Of a DNA stretch of 24,855 bases, positions 1 to 6,205 are shown piece after piece; the first letter of the stretch is position 1, and each line of letters starts with the position of its first letter. A model generated the notes under the pieces. It did not search any database and was not told where the DNA came from. It saw nothing but the letters and a program-made list of their open reading frames with translations. This DNA is from Wenyingzhuangia sp. Its GTDB lineage: Bacteria > Bacteroidota > Bacteroidia > Flavobacteriales > Flavobacteriaceae. The position numbers and the translations under genes are program-made. The DNA is taken from NCBI GenBank assembly GCA_020628175.1, contig JAHDFK010000020.1, positions 1 to 24,855 on the forward strand, given 5' to 3'.

Positions 1-73
1 CAACCTGTAGTTTAAAGGATAGGCTGTAATCCTTTTGAGTACGCTTTACGTAATTCTTATTGTTTGATTCCAT
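1..73 (-). CDS. IS3-family transposase OrfA, N-terminal fragment
   Basis: Reading the minus strand from ATG at 73 gives 24 residues, MESNNKNYVKRTQKDYSLSF and then KLQV, running off the window edge without a stop. A basic start followed by a YSxxFKLQV-like segment is typical of the N-terminal helix-turn-helix protein (OrfA) of IS3-family elements, which binds the element ends. The TG-starting repeat 40 bases upstream supports this. Only the first residues are visible, so the family call rests on a short motif plus that terminal repeat. Confidence 0.6.
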   Translation of the reverse strand, partial: MESNNKNYVKRTQKDYSLSFKLQV

Positions 74-114
74 AAATAACATTTGATTGTAACACTATTT
101 TAGGACGGGACACA
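1..114 (-). mobile_element. 5' end of an IS3-like insertion sequence (truncated by window edge)
   Basis: The minus strand starts at about 114 with TGTGTCCCGTCC. A TG-starting terminal repeat is what IS3-family elements carry, and the start of a transposase-like reading frame follows 40 bases inside. The other end, the catalytic OrfB part and any target duplication lie outside the window, so completeness and activity cannot be judged. The boundary at 114 is inferred from the TG end only. Confidence 0.6.
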
Positions 115-124
115 TATTCTAAAC

Positions 125-160
125 AAAAAACCATCGATTATAGTATATCGATGGTTTTTT
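125..160. terminator. Bidirectional rho-independent terminator
   Basis: CCATCGAT (131-138) pairs with ATCGATGG (147-154) around an 8-base loop; A-tract 125-130 and T-tract 155-160 extend the stem and give a U-run on either strand. It lies 45 bases past the stop of the minus-strand acyltransferase gene and separates it from the IS-like end. Confidence 0.8.
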
Positions 161-204
161 TATGCTTTAGCATTTTCTATACGCTAAAATATTTGTTTCG
201 TTTG

Positions 205-1044
205 TTACTCTTCTTTTGTTTCTGAGGCATCTTCTGAAGAACTCCAAAACTCTCTTTGTTTGTTTAGTTCTCTTTCTTGTTTTGCATATTCTTCTACAGA
301 AATTACTTTTAAGAAAGATGGATGTTGTTCTATTGAATATTCAATTTTTTTGATAATATCGTTTACATCTTCATTTTCATAATCAATCTCTAAAGGTTGT
401 TTAATAACCATCGATTGTAAGATTCCTCTTTTTTTAATCAGTAAGCCTTTCTTATCAAAAGATCTTCTAAACCCATCAATAACAATAGGTACTACAATAG
501 GTTTATAGGTTTTTATAATATGGGCTGTACCACGTCTTACAGGGTTAAAGGGTTTTGTGGTTCCTTGCGGAAAAGTTATCACCCAACCATCGTCTAACGC
601 TTTTTTAATGTTTGTAATGTCAGACATTTTTACCTGTCTCTTAATATCTTGTCCTCCTGCTCTCCAAGTACGCTCAATAGAAATAGAACCTACATAAGCA
701 AAAATTTTAGGTAAAATTCCCGACTTCATAGTTTCTAAAGCTGCTATGTAATATAAGTTTGCTTTAGGCTTTAATAAATAAGTCCATCTTTTTAAGCTAT
801 TATCTCTACCATTTAAAGTTGCGTAAAACACATGATACATTGCTGCAACATCTGCAAAATAAGTTTGATGGTTTGAAATAAACAATACCTTTCTATCTGG
901 AAGGTCTTTTAAGATTTCAGACCCTTCTATTTTTAACTTATTAAAACCATTGTACCTTCTGTAAGAAACAATACCTATCATAGCCGTCACTATTTTCTTA
1001 AGAATGATATATTGTCCGAAAGGATTTTTTTTAAATAAGCTCAT
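205..1044 (-). CDS. 1-acyl-sn-glycerol-3-phosphate acyltransferase-like protein (PlsC superfamily)
   Basis: 279 residues. This family transfers an acyl chain to a lysophospholipid at the inner membrane, in phosphatidate synthesis or lipid remodelling. Visible blocks are NHQTYFAD at 58-65 (catalytic His59), a VGSISIERT segment in the middle (substrate-binding block) and FPQGTTKPF in the place of the usual FPEGTRS block. The His and Asp of the first block are separated by five residues, not the usual four, and Glu of the FPEG block is Gln; from memory both features recur in flavobacterial homologues, so this is probably a lineage variant and not damage. No clear membrane helix is obvious apart from a weakly hydrophobic start. 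It is followed by the terminator at 125-160, and a -7-like element lies 31 bases before the start. The exact substrate is unknown. Confidence 0.8.
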   Translation of the reverse strand: MSLFKKNPFGQYIILKKIVTAMIGIVSYRRYNGFNKLKIEGSEILKDLPDRKVLFISNHQTYFADVAAMYHVFYATLNGRDNSLKRWTYLLKPKANLYYIAALETMKSGILPKIFAYVGSISIERTWRAGGQDIKRQVKMSDITNIKKALDDGWVITFPQGTTKPFNPVRRGTAHIIKTYKPIVVPIVIDGFRRSFDKKGLLIKKRGILQSMVIKQPLEIDYENEDVNDIIKKIEYSIEQHPSFLKVISVEEYAKQERELNKQREFWSSSEDASETKEE

Positions 1045-1074
1045 TGAGTTTCTTCTGATTTTTTAATCGGTTAA

Positions 1075-1082
1075 CAAATTTA
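1075..1082 (-). promoter_or_regulatory. Candidate -7 promoter element of the acyltransferase gene
   Basis: The minus strand reads TAAATTTG, an exact match to the Bacteroidetes -7 consensus TAnnTTTG, 31 bases before the start codon at 1044. No -33 TTTG was found at the right distance. Such 8-mers also occur by chance in AT-rich DNA. Confidence 0.35.
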
Positions 1083-1099
1083 CAACATTTTGTTCCTAA

Positions 1100-1729
1100 T
1101 TATAGCTTTTTTACTACTTCTTTAAATTCACTTAAAATCATGGCTGTAGCTCCCCAAATATGGTGTCCTTCATATTTAAAACAGGGTACATTTTTATTAT
1201 TTTTACCTGTAAATGGAATTTCGAAACTAGAAATTATGTGGTCATTTAACAATTCGGATACAGGTAATAACACCATTTTTTTTACCTCATAATTTATTTT
1301 AAAGCTAGGTTTATTTTTTAAAACACCTAGGTAAGGAGAAACATAGAAGTTACTAGGTGGTATATATAAGGACGTTAGCTGTTTTATCACATTAACTTCT
1401 GTACTGTTAATTCCCACTTCCTCAAAAGTTTCTCGCAAAGCTGTTTTCTCTAAATCTGCATCACTTTCTTCTTTTCTACCTCCAGGAAAACTTATCTGGT
1501 TGCTATGTGTTCCTTTATAGCTAGCCCTTAGTGTTAAAGTTATAGTGGCTTGTGCGTTATCATCTTCAAATAGCAAAACTAACACGCCCGCCTTTTTAGC
1601 ATTTGGTGGAATTTGGTGCGCTTTTAAATGATGTCTATCTAATGGTGCTAATTTTTGATGCGCTACAACTCCAGGTAAATCAATATGTTTAAATAGTTCT
1701 AACTTCTCTATTAGTTGTGCAAACTCCAT
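1100..1729 (-). CDS. Nudix hydrolase, CoA pyrophosphatase (NudL/YeaB-like)
   Basis: 209 residues, close to the family's length. These enzymes cleave CoA and CoA derivatives to 3',5'-ADP and phosphopantetheine. The Nudix box is visible at about 83-107, with its metal-binding end RETFEEVGI complete (Glu100, Glu103, Glu104). Just before it, LRASYKGTHSNQISFPGG matches the extra motif that marks the CoA-active subgroup (UPF0035). The first half of the box has Asp where the classical box has Glu, with one extra residue, as also seen in NudL. It starts 20 bases from the divergent small membrane protein gene at 1750, so their promoters must overlap coding sequence. The acyltransferase gene lies 55 bases downstream on the same strand. 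Confidence 0.85.
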   Translation of the reverse strand: MEFAQLIEKLELFKHIDLPGVVAHQKLAPLDRHHLKAHQIPPNAKKAGVLVLLFEDDNAQATITLTLRASYKGTHSNQISFPGGRKEESDADLEKTALRETFEEVGINSTEVNVIKQLTSLYIPPSNFYVSPYLGVLKNKPSFKINYEVKKMVLLPVSELLNDHIISSFEIPFTGKNNKNVPCFKYEGHHIWGATAMILSEFKEVVKKL

Positions 1730-1749
1730 CTTTTTTATACTTTAACTGT

Positions 1750-2016
1750 ATGAAATCTAAATATATAAAATTACTAATAAGCATTGTGTTAGACCTTGTA
1801 GGTATGGCTACTTATTTTATACCAGAGCTTGGAGAAATTATAGATGTAGTATGGGCACCACTATCAGCATATTTATTGGTTAAGCTTTATAAAAACAAAG
1901 TATCTAAATACGCTGCTGCTGTTGGTTTTGTAGAAGAAATTTTACCTTTTACAGACTTTGTACCCACATTTACAATCACTTGGGTAATTAGTTATGTATC
2001 AGATCGTAAAAATTAA
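1750..2016 (+). CDS. Small conserved membrane protein, function unknown
   Basis: I prefer ATG at 1750 (MKSKYIKLL, 88 residues) over the upstream ATG at 1717, which lies inside the start of the divergent Nudix gene and adds a non-hydrophobic leader. Two hydrophobic stretches are visible, about residues 7-25 (LLISIVLDLVGMATYFIP) and 60-82 (GFVEEILPFTDFVPTFTITW), joined by a short amphipathic segment with a WAPLSAYLL core. The ILPFTDFVPTFT region with prolines looks conserved-type but I cannot assign a named family with certainty. The stop overlaps the stop of the convergent gene at 2013 by four bases, with no terminator between them. Confidence 0.7.
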   Translation: MKSKYIKLLISIVLDLVGMATYFIPELGEIIDVVWAPLSAYLLVKLYKNKVSKYAAAVGFVEEILPFTDFVPTFTITWVISYVSDRKN

Positions 2017-2306
2017 GACTTTAATTTCATGCGTTGTAACATTTTAGTTTGCATGTTTTTAAAAAATTTAAATTGCCCCACTAGCCAGCCTGTATAAGGT
2101 AACGTAAATTGATAAACGATAAACACTGGTACAAGATATAAAATATAATAAATTACAATGTTTAAGTTCGCTTTGGTAACACCCAATGTAGCTAATATTG
2201 GCCGTACAACAAATGCAGCAAAAGAACCATTAATACTAAAGGCTACTAAAATAGCTAACACTTCCCAATTTGATGTTAACCCCCAACGTTGCTTTAATTT
2301 ATCCAT
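2013..2306 (-). CDS. Small membrane protein, DUF6787-like
   Basis: 97 residues, beginning MDKLKQRWGLTSNWEVLAI. The KxRWGxxSNW start followed by two hydrophobic segments (about 18-38 and 48-68) and a basic tail resembles the Bacteroidetes family DUF6787, recalled from memory and not searched. No catalytic motif is visible and the role is unknown. It is convergent with the gene at 1750-2016 with a four-base overlap, and has an exact -7-like element 18 bases before its start. Confidence 0.7.
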   Translation of the reverse strand: MDKLKQRWGLTSNWEVLAILVAFSINGSFAAFVVRPILATLGVTKANLNIVIYYILYLVPVFIVYQFTLPYTGWLVGQFKFFKNMQTKMLQRMKLKS

Positions 2307-2323
2307 TAAAAAATTATTTTAGG

Positions 2324-2331
2324 CAAAAATA
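2324..2331 (-). promoter_or_regulatory. Candidate promoter (-7) of the DUF6787-like gene
   Basis: The minus strand reads TATTTTTG, an exact TAnnTTTG match, 18 bases before the start at 2306. A TTTG on the same strand (2355-2358) lies 23 bases further upstream and could be the -33 element, at the wide end of the usual spacing. The mRNA leader would be very short. Confidence 0.45.
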
Positions 2332-2359
2332 GTTGATATTGTATTACTGACCTACAAAA

Positions 2360-2797
2360 TTAGTCTTCCAAAAATTTATTTTTTAGCGCTTTGGTAGGTA
2401 GCATACAATGGTCTTTTCTACCATACCATTTGTATCGGTTTCTCGCAATAAAATCATAAATAACATCTCTAATAGGCTTAGGTATGATAAAAAAAACGTA
2501 CAATATAGGATACAAACCCTGTAATGTTTTTGCTATTTTTAATGCAGCACTCGATTTTGTATATATTTTTTTAGAAGTAATTAAAAAAATAGAATCAACT
2601 TTTAAAAGTTCTTTATTGGTATACTCTAAAAAATCTTGGACCTTTTTATTTTGTAAAGGCGCAAACATATATCTATCTTCTATATCATTTTTTATCACAA
2701 ATTGCACAGCGCTATTGCATAAATTACACACTCCATCAAATAATATAAGTGGCTTATTTTTAACAATATCTTCTATATTTTTAAAACCATTACTCAT
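2360..2797 (-). CDS. Thiol-disulfide oxidoreductase, DCC family (DUF393, YuxK-like)
   Basis: 145 residues, typical for the family. The signature is LILFDGVCNLCNSAVQFV at about 17-34: Asp21 plus the CxxC pair Cys24/Cys27, the DCC motif that names the family. Members have a thioredoxin-like fold and are presumed to exchange thiols and disulfides; physiological substrates are generally unknown. The rest fits too: a FAPLQ segment after the motif, a middle SAALKIAK helix and a RNRYKWYGR region near the end, and a C-terminal Cys in DHCMLP. It starts 57 bases from the divergent outer-membrane gene, with -7-like elements on both strands in the gap. No signal peptide is seen, so it is likely cytoplasmic or membrane-associated. 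Confidence 0.85.
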   Translation of the reverse strand: MSNGFKNIEDIVKNKPLILFDGVCNLCNSAVQFVIKNDIEDRYMFAPLQNKKVQDFLEYTNKELLKVDSIFLITSKKIYTKSSAALKIAKTLQGLYPILYVFFIIPKPIRDVIYDFIARNRYKWYGRKDHCMLPTKALKNKFLED

Positions 2798-2807
2798 TTT
2801 GATTTCA

Positions 2808-2815
2808 TAAATTTG
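2808..2815 (+). promoter_or_regulatory. Candidate -7 element for the outer-membrane protein gene
   Basis: TAAATTTG, an exact TAnnTTTG match, 39 bases before the start at 2855. No well-spaced -33 TTTG was found. It faces the minus-strand element at 2832-2839, so the two would form overlapping divergent promoters. Confidence 0.35.
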
Positions 2816-2831
2816 GCGTGAAATTTAAATA

Positions 2832-2839
2832 CAAATATA
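2832..2839 (-). promoter_or_regulatory. Candidate -7 element for the DCC oxidoreductase gene
   Basis: The minus strand reads TATATTTG, an exact TAnnTTTG match, 34 bases before the start at 2797. It lies in the divergent gap shared with the plus-strand gene at 2855. Confidence 0.4.
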
Positions 2840-2854
2840 CTTATTTAAAACCCC

Positions 2855-3694
2855 ATGAAAACCATTAAACTTTTTTTCTTATTCTCTTTATTTGCAGTGT
2901 TTACACAAGCGCAGGAAACCAAATTAAAAAACAAAGGTAAATTTTATGCTTACTGGGGATGGAACAGAGCTTCGTACTCTGCCTCAGATATTACTTTTAA
3001 AGGAGATGATTACAACTTTACATTAAAAGACGTTGTTGCTAAAGACAAACAAAACCCTTTTTCGTTTGATAAATATTTAAATCCTAAAAATATATCTATA
3101 CCACAAACAAATTATGGTATTGGTTACTTTTTTAAAGAAAAATACAGCGTTTTTGTGGGAGTAGATCATATGAAATATGTAACCGTACAAAATCAATTTT
3201 TAACCATTGATGGAGAAATTGATCCATCGTACAATGTAGTTTCAGAAAATGGTAGTACTTCACCCTTTGAAGATGCAGGTATAAGACAAAGTGAAGATTT
3301 TTTAAAATTTGAACACACAGATGGTTTGAATTACATTCATGCTTCTTTAAATAGATTTGATGATATTAGTAGTCATTTTGGAATTCATTCTGATAATTTT
3401 GTCATCAACCTAACCGAAGGTATTGGTGGTGGTTTTATGTTACCCAAAACCAACTCAACGTTATTAAGTAAAGAAAGACACGATGATTTTCATGTAGCAG
3501 GTTATGGTATTCATGCGCAATTAGGTTTAAATTTCGTAATTTACAAGTACTTCTTTATTCAAACAGATGTAAGAGGTGGTTATATTAACATGAGTGATAT
3601 TAGAACTACCCAAAGTAAATCGGACAAAGCTTCTCAAGAATTTACATTTTTACAAGGAACTTTGTTAGTTGGTGGTAGATTTAAATTATTTTAA
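2855..3694 (+). CDS. Secreted, probable outer-membrane beta-barrel protein, function unknown
   Basis: 279 residues. Residues 1-19 are a clear signal peptide (MKTIKLFFLFSLFAVFTQAQ, cleavage likely after the A-Q region). The mature part lacks hydrophobic helices and is rich in alternating aromatic strands such as KFYAYWGWNRASYS, TNYGIGYFFKEKYSVFVGVDH and a final FLQGTLLVGGRFKLF ending in Phe, the usual last residue of an outer-membrane barrel. No named domain is recognised; from memory similar proteins are common and unannotated in flavobacteria. The NYN-domain gene follows after nine bases, so they are probably co-transcribed, though their roles have no obvious link. Confidence 0.75.
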   Translation: MKTIKLFFLFSLFAVFTQAQETKLKNKGKFYAYWGWNRASYSASDITFKGDDYNFTLKDVVAKDKQNPFSFDKYLNPKNISIPQTNYGIGYFFKEKYSVFVGVDHMKYVTVQNQFLTIDGEIDPSYNVVSENGSTSPFEDAGIRQSEDFLKFEHTDGLNYIHASLNRFDDISSHFGIHSDNFVINLTEGIGGGFMLPKTNSTLLSKERHDDFHVAGYGIHAQLGLNFVIYKYFFIQTDVRGGYINMSDIRTTQSKSDKASQEFTFLQGTLLVGGRFKLF

Positions 3695-3703
3695 AAAAAT
3701 GCT

Positions 3704-4432
3704 ATGAGTCTAAACCTTGCTGTATTAATTGACGCTGATAACATTCCGTCTGCCTCCGTAAAAGAAATGATGGAAGAAATTGCTAAATATGGAAATCCTA
3801 CCATCAAACGAATTTATGGAGACTGGACAAAACCGAATTTAGGAAAATGGAAAGAATTATTATTAAAAAACGCCATAACTCCCATACAGCAATACGCCTA
3901 TACCTCTGGTAAAAATGCTACCGATTCTGCCATGATTATTGATACCATGGACATTCTTTACTCTGAAAAAGTAGATGGATTCTGCATTGTGTCTAGCGAT
4001 AGTGATTTTACAAGACTGGCAACACGCTTAAGAGAAGCTGCAAAGCTCGTAATTGGTATTGGAGAAAAGAAAACACCTACGCCATTTATTGTAGCTTGTG
4101 ATAAGTTTATCTATTTAGAAGTATTACGAAAAAACACCGATACAAAAGAAAATAACACAACGAGTAAGAACAATAAATCCGATCATGAGATTATTACTCC
4201 TAAAATTATAAAACTAATTAAAACTTCTATTTCTGATGTATCTGACGATGATGGTTGGGCTTTTTTAGGAGATGTTGGAAGTTTGATACAGAAAAAAAGA
4301 CCTAGTTTTGATTCTAGAAATTATGGTTATGAAAAACTAACTTTACTGATTAAAGCAATTGGAGTTATAGAAATAGAACAACGCGAGAACGCAAACAACA
4401 GACACAAGCTTATTTTTGTAAAAAATAAATAA
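3704..4432 (+). CDS. NYN-domain putative RNase with C-terminal OST-HTH/LOTUS domain
   Basis: 242 residues. The N-terminal part (about 4-135) is a NYN/PIN-like domain (LabA/DUF88 group): LAVLIDADNIP gives Asp10 and Asp12, then ATDSAMIIDTMDILYS and FCIVSSDSDFTRLATRLRE supply further acidic residues of the expected metal-binding site. The C-terminal part (about 160-242; DDDGWAFLGDVGSLIQKKRPSFDSRNYG, KLTLLIKAIGVIEIEQR) fits the winged-helix OST-HTH (LOTUS) domain, thought to bind RNA. A low-complexity linker rich in Lys, Asn and Thr joins the two. The family is predicted to cut or bind RNA in the cytoplasm; the target is unknown. It follows the outer-membrane gene by nine bases and ends just before a strong terminator. 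Confidence 0.88.
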   Translation: MSLNLAVLIDADNIPSASVKEMMEEIAKYGNPTIKRIYGDWTKPNLGKWKELLLKNAITPIQQYAYTSGKNATDSAMIIDTMDILYSEKVDGFCIVSSDSDFTRLATRLREAAKLVIGIGEKKTPTPFIVACDKFIYLEVLRKNTDTKENNTTSKNNKSDHEIITPKIIKLIKTSISDVSDDDGWAFLGDVGSLIQKKRPSFDSRNYGYEKLTLLIKAIGVIEIEQRENANNRHKLIFVKNK

Positions 4433-4451
4433 AAACGATTTATTTCGAAAC

Positions 4452-4485
4452 AAAAAATCCTATCAGCACTTGATAGGATTTTTTT
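4452..4485. terminator. Bidirectional rho-independent terminator
   Basis: Arms 4452-4465 (ending ATCCTATCA) and 4471-4485 (TGATAGGAT then Ts) pair around a GCACT loop, with A- and T-tracts on the two sides. It sits between the convergent NYN gene (ends 4432) and thioredoxin gene (ends 4487) and can serve both. Confidence 0.88.
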
Positions 4486-4486
4486 A

Positions 4487-4933
4487 TTATTTGTATTTAG
4501 CAATCATAGATAGATAATTTGTAGGATCTGCTATAGAACTATAACCGCTAATTTTTTCTTTTACCCTACCTCTAGAGTCTAAAATCATAACCGTAGGAAA
4601 AACTTTTCTAGGGTTTAATTCCGCCATTAATTCTTTATTTTTTTTATACTGAGATGCAGATATCAAATCTTGATTCTGGGGAATGTCAACGTATAATAAG
4701 TTATAATTTTCAGCAATATTAGAAAAAGATTGCTGTTCAAATAAATCTTTTTTTAATTTGATACACGGCTTGCACCAATCACTACCCGAAAAATACACAA
4801 TGATATTTTTATGATTTCTTTTCGCTTTTTTTAAAATTGATTTGTAATCTTCTGACCAATTTACTTTAGGATGTTTTTGAGCAGAAATACTAAAAGCTAC
4901 AAGCGCTGCAATAAAAAATAATTTAAATTTCAT
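4487..4933 (-). CDS. Secreted thioredoxin-fold protein
   Basis: 148 residues. Residues 1-18 are a signal peptide (MKFKLFFIAALVAFSISAQ), so it acts in the periplasm or on the cell surface. The fold shows the redox pair in SGSDWCKPCIKL (Cys54 and Cys57) and the expected cis-Pro before a strand in KVFPTVMILDSRG (about 112-124). The WCKPC site and the preceding NIIVYFSGSDW strand resemble the thioredoxin-7/DsbD-gamma group found in many Bacteroidetes. It probably reduces or isomerises disulfides; the partner is unknown. It ends two bases from the bidirectional terminator. Confidence 0.85.
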   Translation of the reverse strand: MKFKLFFIAALVAFSISAQKHPKVNWSEDYKSILKKAKRNHKNIIVYFSGSDWCKPCIKLKKDLFEQQSFSNIAENYNLLYVDIPQNQDLISASQYKKNKELMAELNPRKVFPTVMILDSRGRVKEKISGYSSIADPTNYLSMIAKYK

Positions 4934-4967
4934 TTGTTACTAGGATTACGAATATTGCTAAAATAAA

Positions 4968-4997
4968 AAAACTCTTCTCAATTAAGAGAAGAGTTTT
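4968..4997 (-). terminator. Terminator of the OmpA-family gene
   Basis: AAAACTCTTCTC (4968-4979) pairs perfectly with GAGAAGAGTTTT (4986-4997) around AATTAA. On the minus strand the stem is followed by a T-rich run (complement of 4961-4970), 30 bases after the OmpA stop. Confidence 0.85.
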
Positions 4998-5026
4998 CAA
5001 AAATTATACCGTAACTTTTAAATTAA

Positions 5027-6124
5027 TTATTGAATTAATCTAAATTCAGTTCTTCTGTTTGCAGCATGCTCTCTTTCAGTACAAGAAACTCCATCAGAAC
5101 ATCTGTTCTTTAATCTGTTTTCTCCGTATCCGTTAGCTACTAATAAACTATCGTTAATTCCTTTAGTTTTTAAGTAGTTTACTACAGCTTGTGCTCTTCT
5201 TTCAGATAAATCTTGGTTAGAATCTTTAGATCCTCTAGAATCTGTATGAGAAGCAATTTCTAATTTAACTCCTGGGTTAGCTTTTAAAACTGGCATTAAT
5301 CTAGTATCGATTAAAGATTTAGCTTGAGAAGTTAAAACGGCACTTCCTAAGTTCCAGTTAATTGGTAATGCTTGGTATTCAACTAAAGCACACTCAACTT
5401 CTTTCCAAGTTGTTAAACCTCCTTTTGTTACTAAAACTTCTTTTGTAATAGTCTTGTAAACTGCAGGAATTGTTTCTTCAGTAGTGTAAGCATCTTTTAC
5501 TAATACAGTTTTCTTAATTGTGCTGTATTGAGCAGGTATCACAACTTCTTCTACTCTAGCTGGCTCTGTAACAACTCTTACTGTGTAAGAACCTGGTACT
5601 TGAGCGATAGGGCTTAAAGAGAAAGAAGCATCCTTTTCTAAAGTACTAACTGGGAAAGTTTTATAAACAGCTGGGTATCCTTTATAACACCAGTATTTAC
5701 AATCATCAGGGTTGCTAGAAGCACAATCAGGCTTATTAGCACTTAATTCCCATTGTGCATAAGCAGGCTTCATTTCAATAGTTTCAGAATCTCTTCCAAA
5801 AGCAGCAGATGAAGTAGATACTACATTATAATTTTGTTTCTTAACGTAATCAACAGTTTTAGTCCCCCATTTAGCAGGTACGATCACTAATTTTTTACTT
5901 GCTTCTTTTATCAATACTTTTTCAGTTACTGTTTCAAAAGTAGCAGGAACTTTCTTTAACGTCTTGTAGGCAGGCTTTACTAAAATCTGTACATCTTCAT
6001 TTTTGTATACATCAGGTGTAGTACAACGTACGTAACATTTTCCTGGCTCAGGGTTCTGTGGTAAATCTTGTGCAACAGAGTACATAGATATACCCAACAT
6101 TGCCAATAAAGTAAGTTTTTTCAT
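5027..6124 (-). CDS. OmpA-family outer-membrane protein with repeated Pro-Ala motifs
   Basis: 365 residues with a signal peptide (1-19, ending SVAQ). The C-terminal quarter (about 255-365) is an OmpA-like peptidoglycan-binding domain: an INWNLGSAVLTSQAKSLID start, the LEIASHTDSRGSKDSN core and SERRAQAVVNYLKTKGI, with NRRTEF at the end. It should anchor the outer membrane to peptidoglycan. The N-terminal region is not a typical eight-strand barrel; it carries at least seven [VIKY]PA-x-aromatic units, near residues 51, 59, 82, 119, 150, 196 and 219, several followed by T(V/I)T/KKxVL(V/I)K. There are six cysteines between 30 and 146 and a further cluster near 245-348, suggesting disulfides. It has an exact -7 element 22 bases upstream and its own terminator. 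Codon use looks biased towards few codons, as in a highly expressed gene. Confidence 0.85.
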   Translation of the reverse strand: MKKLTLLAMLGISMYSVAQDLPQNPEPGKCYVRCTTPDVYKNEDVQILVKPAYKTLKKVPATFETVTEKVLIKEASKKLVIVPAKWGTKTVDYVKKQNYNVVSTSSAAFGRDSETIEMKPAYAQWELSANKPDCASSNPDDCKYWCYKGYPAVYKTFPVSTLEKDASFSLSPIAQVPGSYTVRVVTEPARVEEVVIPAQYSTIKKTVLVKDAYTTEETIPAVYKTITKEVLVTKGGLTTWKEVECALVEYQALPINWNLGSAVLTSQAKSLIDTRLMPVLKANPGVKLEIASHTDSRGSKDSNQDLSERRAQAVVNYLKTKGINDSLLVANGYGENRLKNRCSDGVSCTEREHAANRRTEFRLIQ

Positions 6125-6146
6125 AATTTTAAATTAAAGTTTAGAA

Positions 6147-6154
6147 CAAATATA
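6147..6154 (-). promoter_or_regulatory. Candidate -7 element of the OmpA-family gene
   Basis: The minus strand reads TATATTTG, an exact TAnnTTTG match, 22 bases before the start at 6124. This spacing is nearly the same as at the SulP and yjbQ genes. No exact -33 TTTG was seen. Confidence 0.5.
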
Positions 6155-6205
6155 ATAACAAACATCAACAGAAAAAAATATTTAATTACTTGTATTAAAT
6201 ATTCC

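Noticed and set aside
1717..1749. Upstream ATG for the small membrane protein at 1750
   Set aside because: It would overlap the start of the divergent Nudix gene and adds eleven residues that do not look like part of the protein.
2484..2810. Plus-strand frame of 108 codons opposite the DCC oxidoreductase gene
   Set aside because: It is the antisense of a well-supported gene with a clear DCC motif, and its product shows no domain.
3699..3707. ATG CTA TGA minicistron just before the NYN gene
   Set aside because: A two-codon frame with no supporting evidence; probably chance in the nine-base gap.
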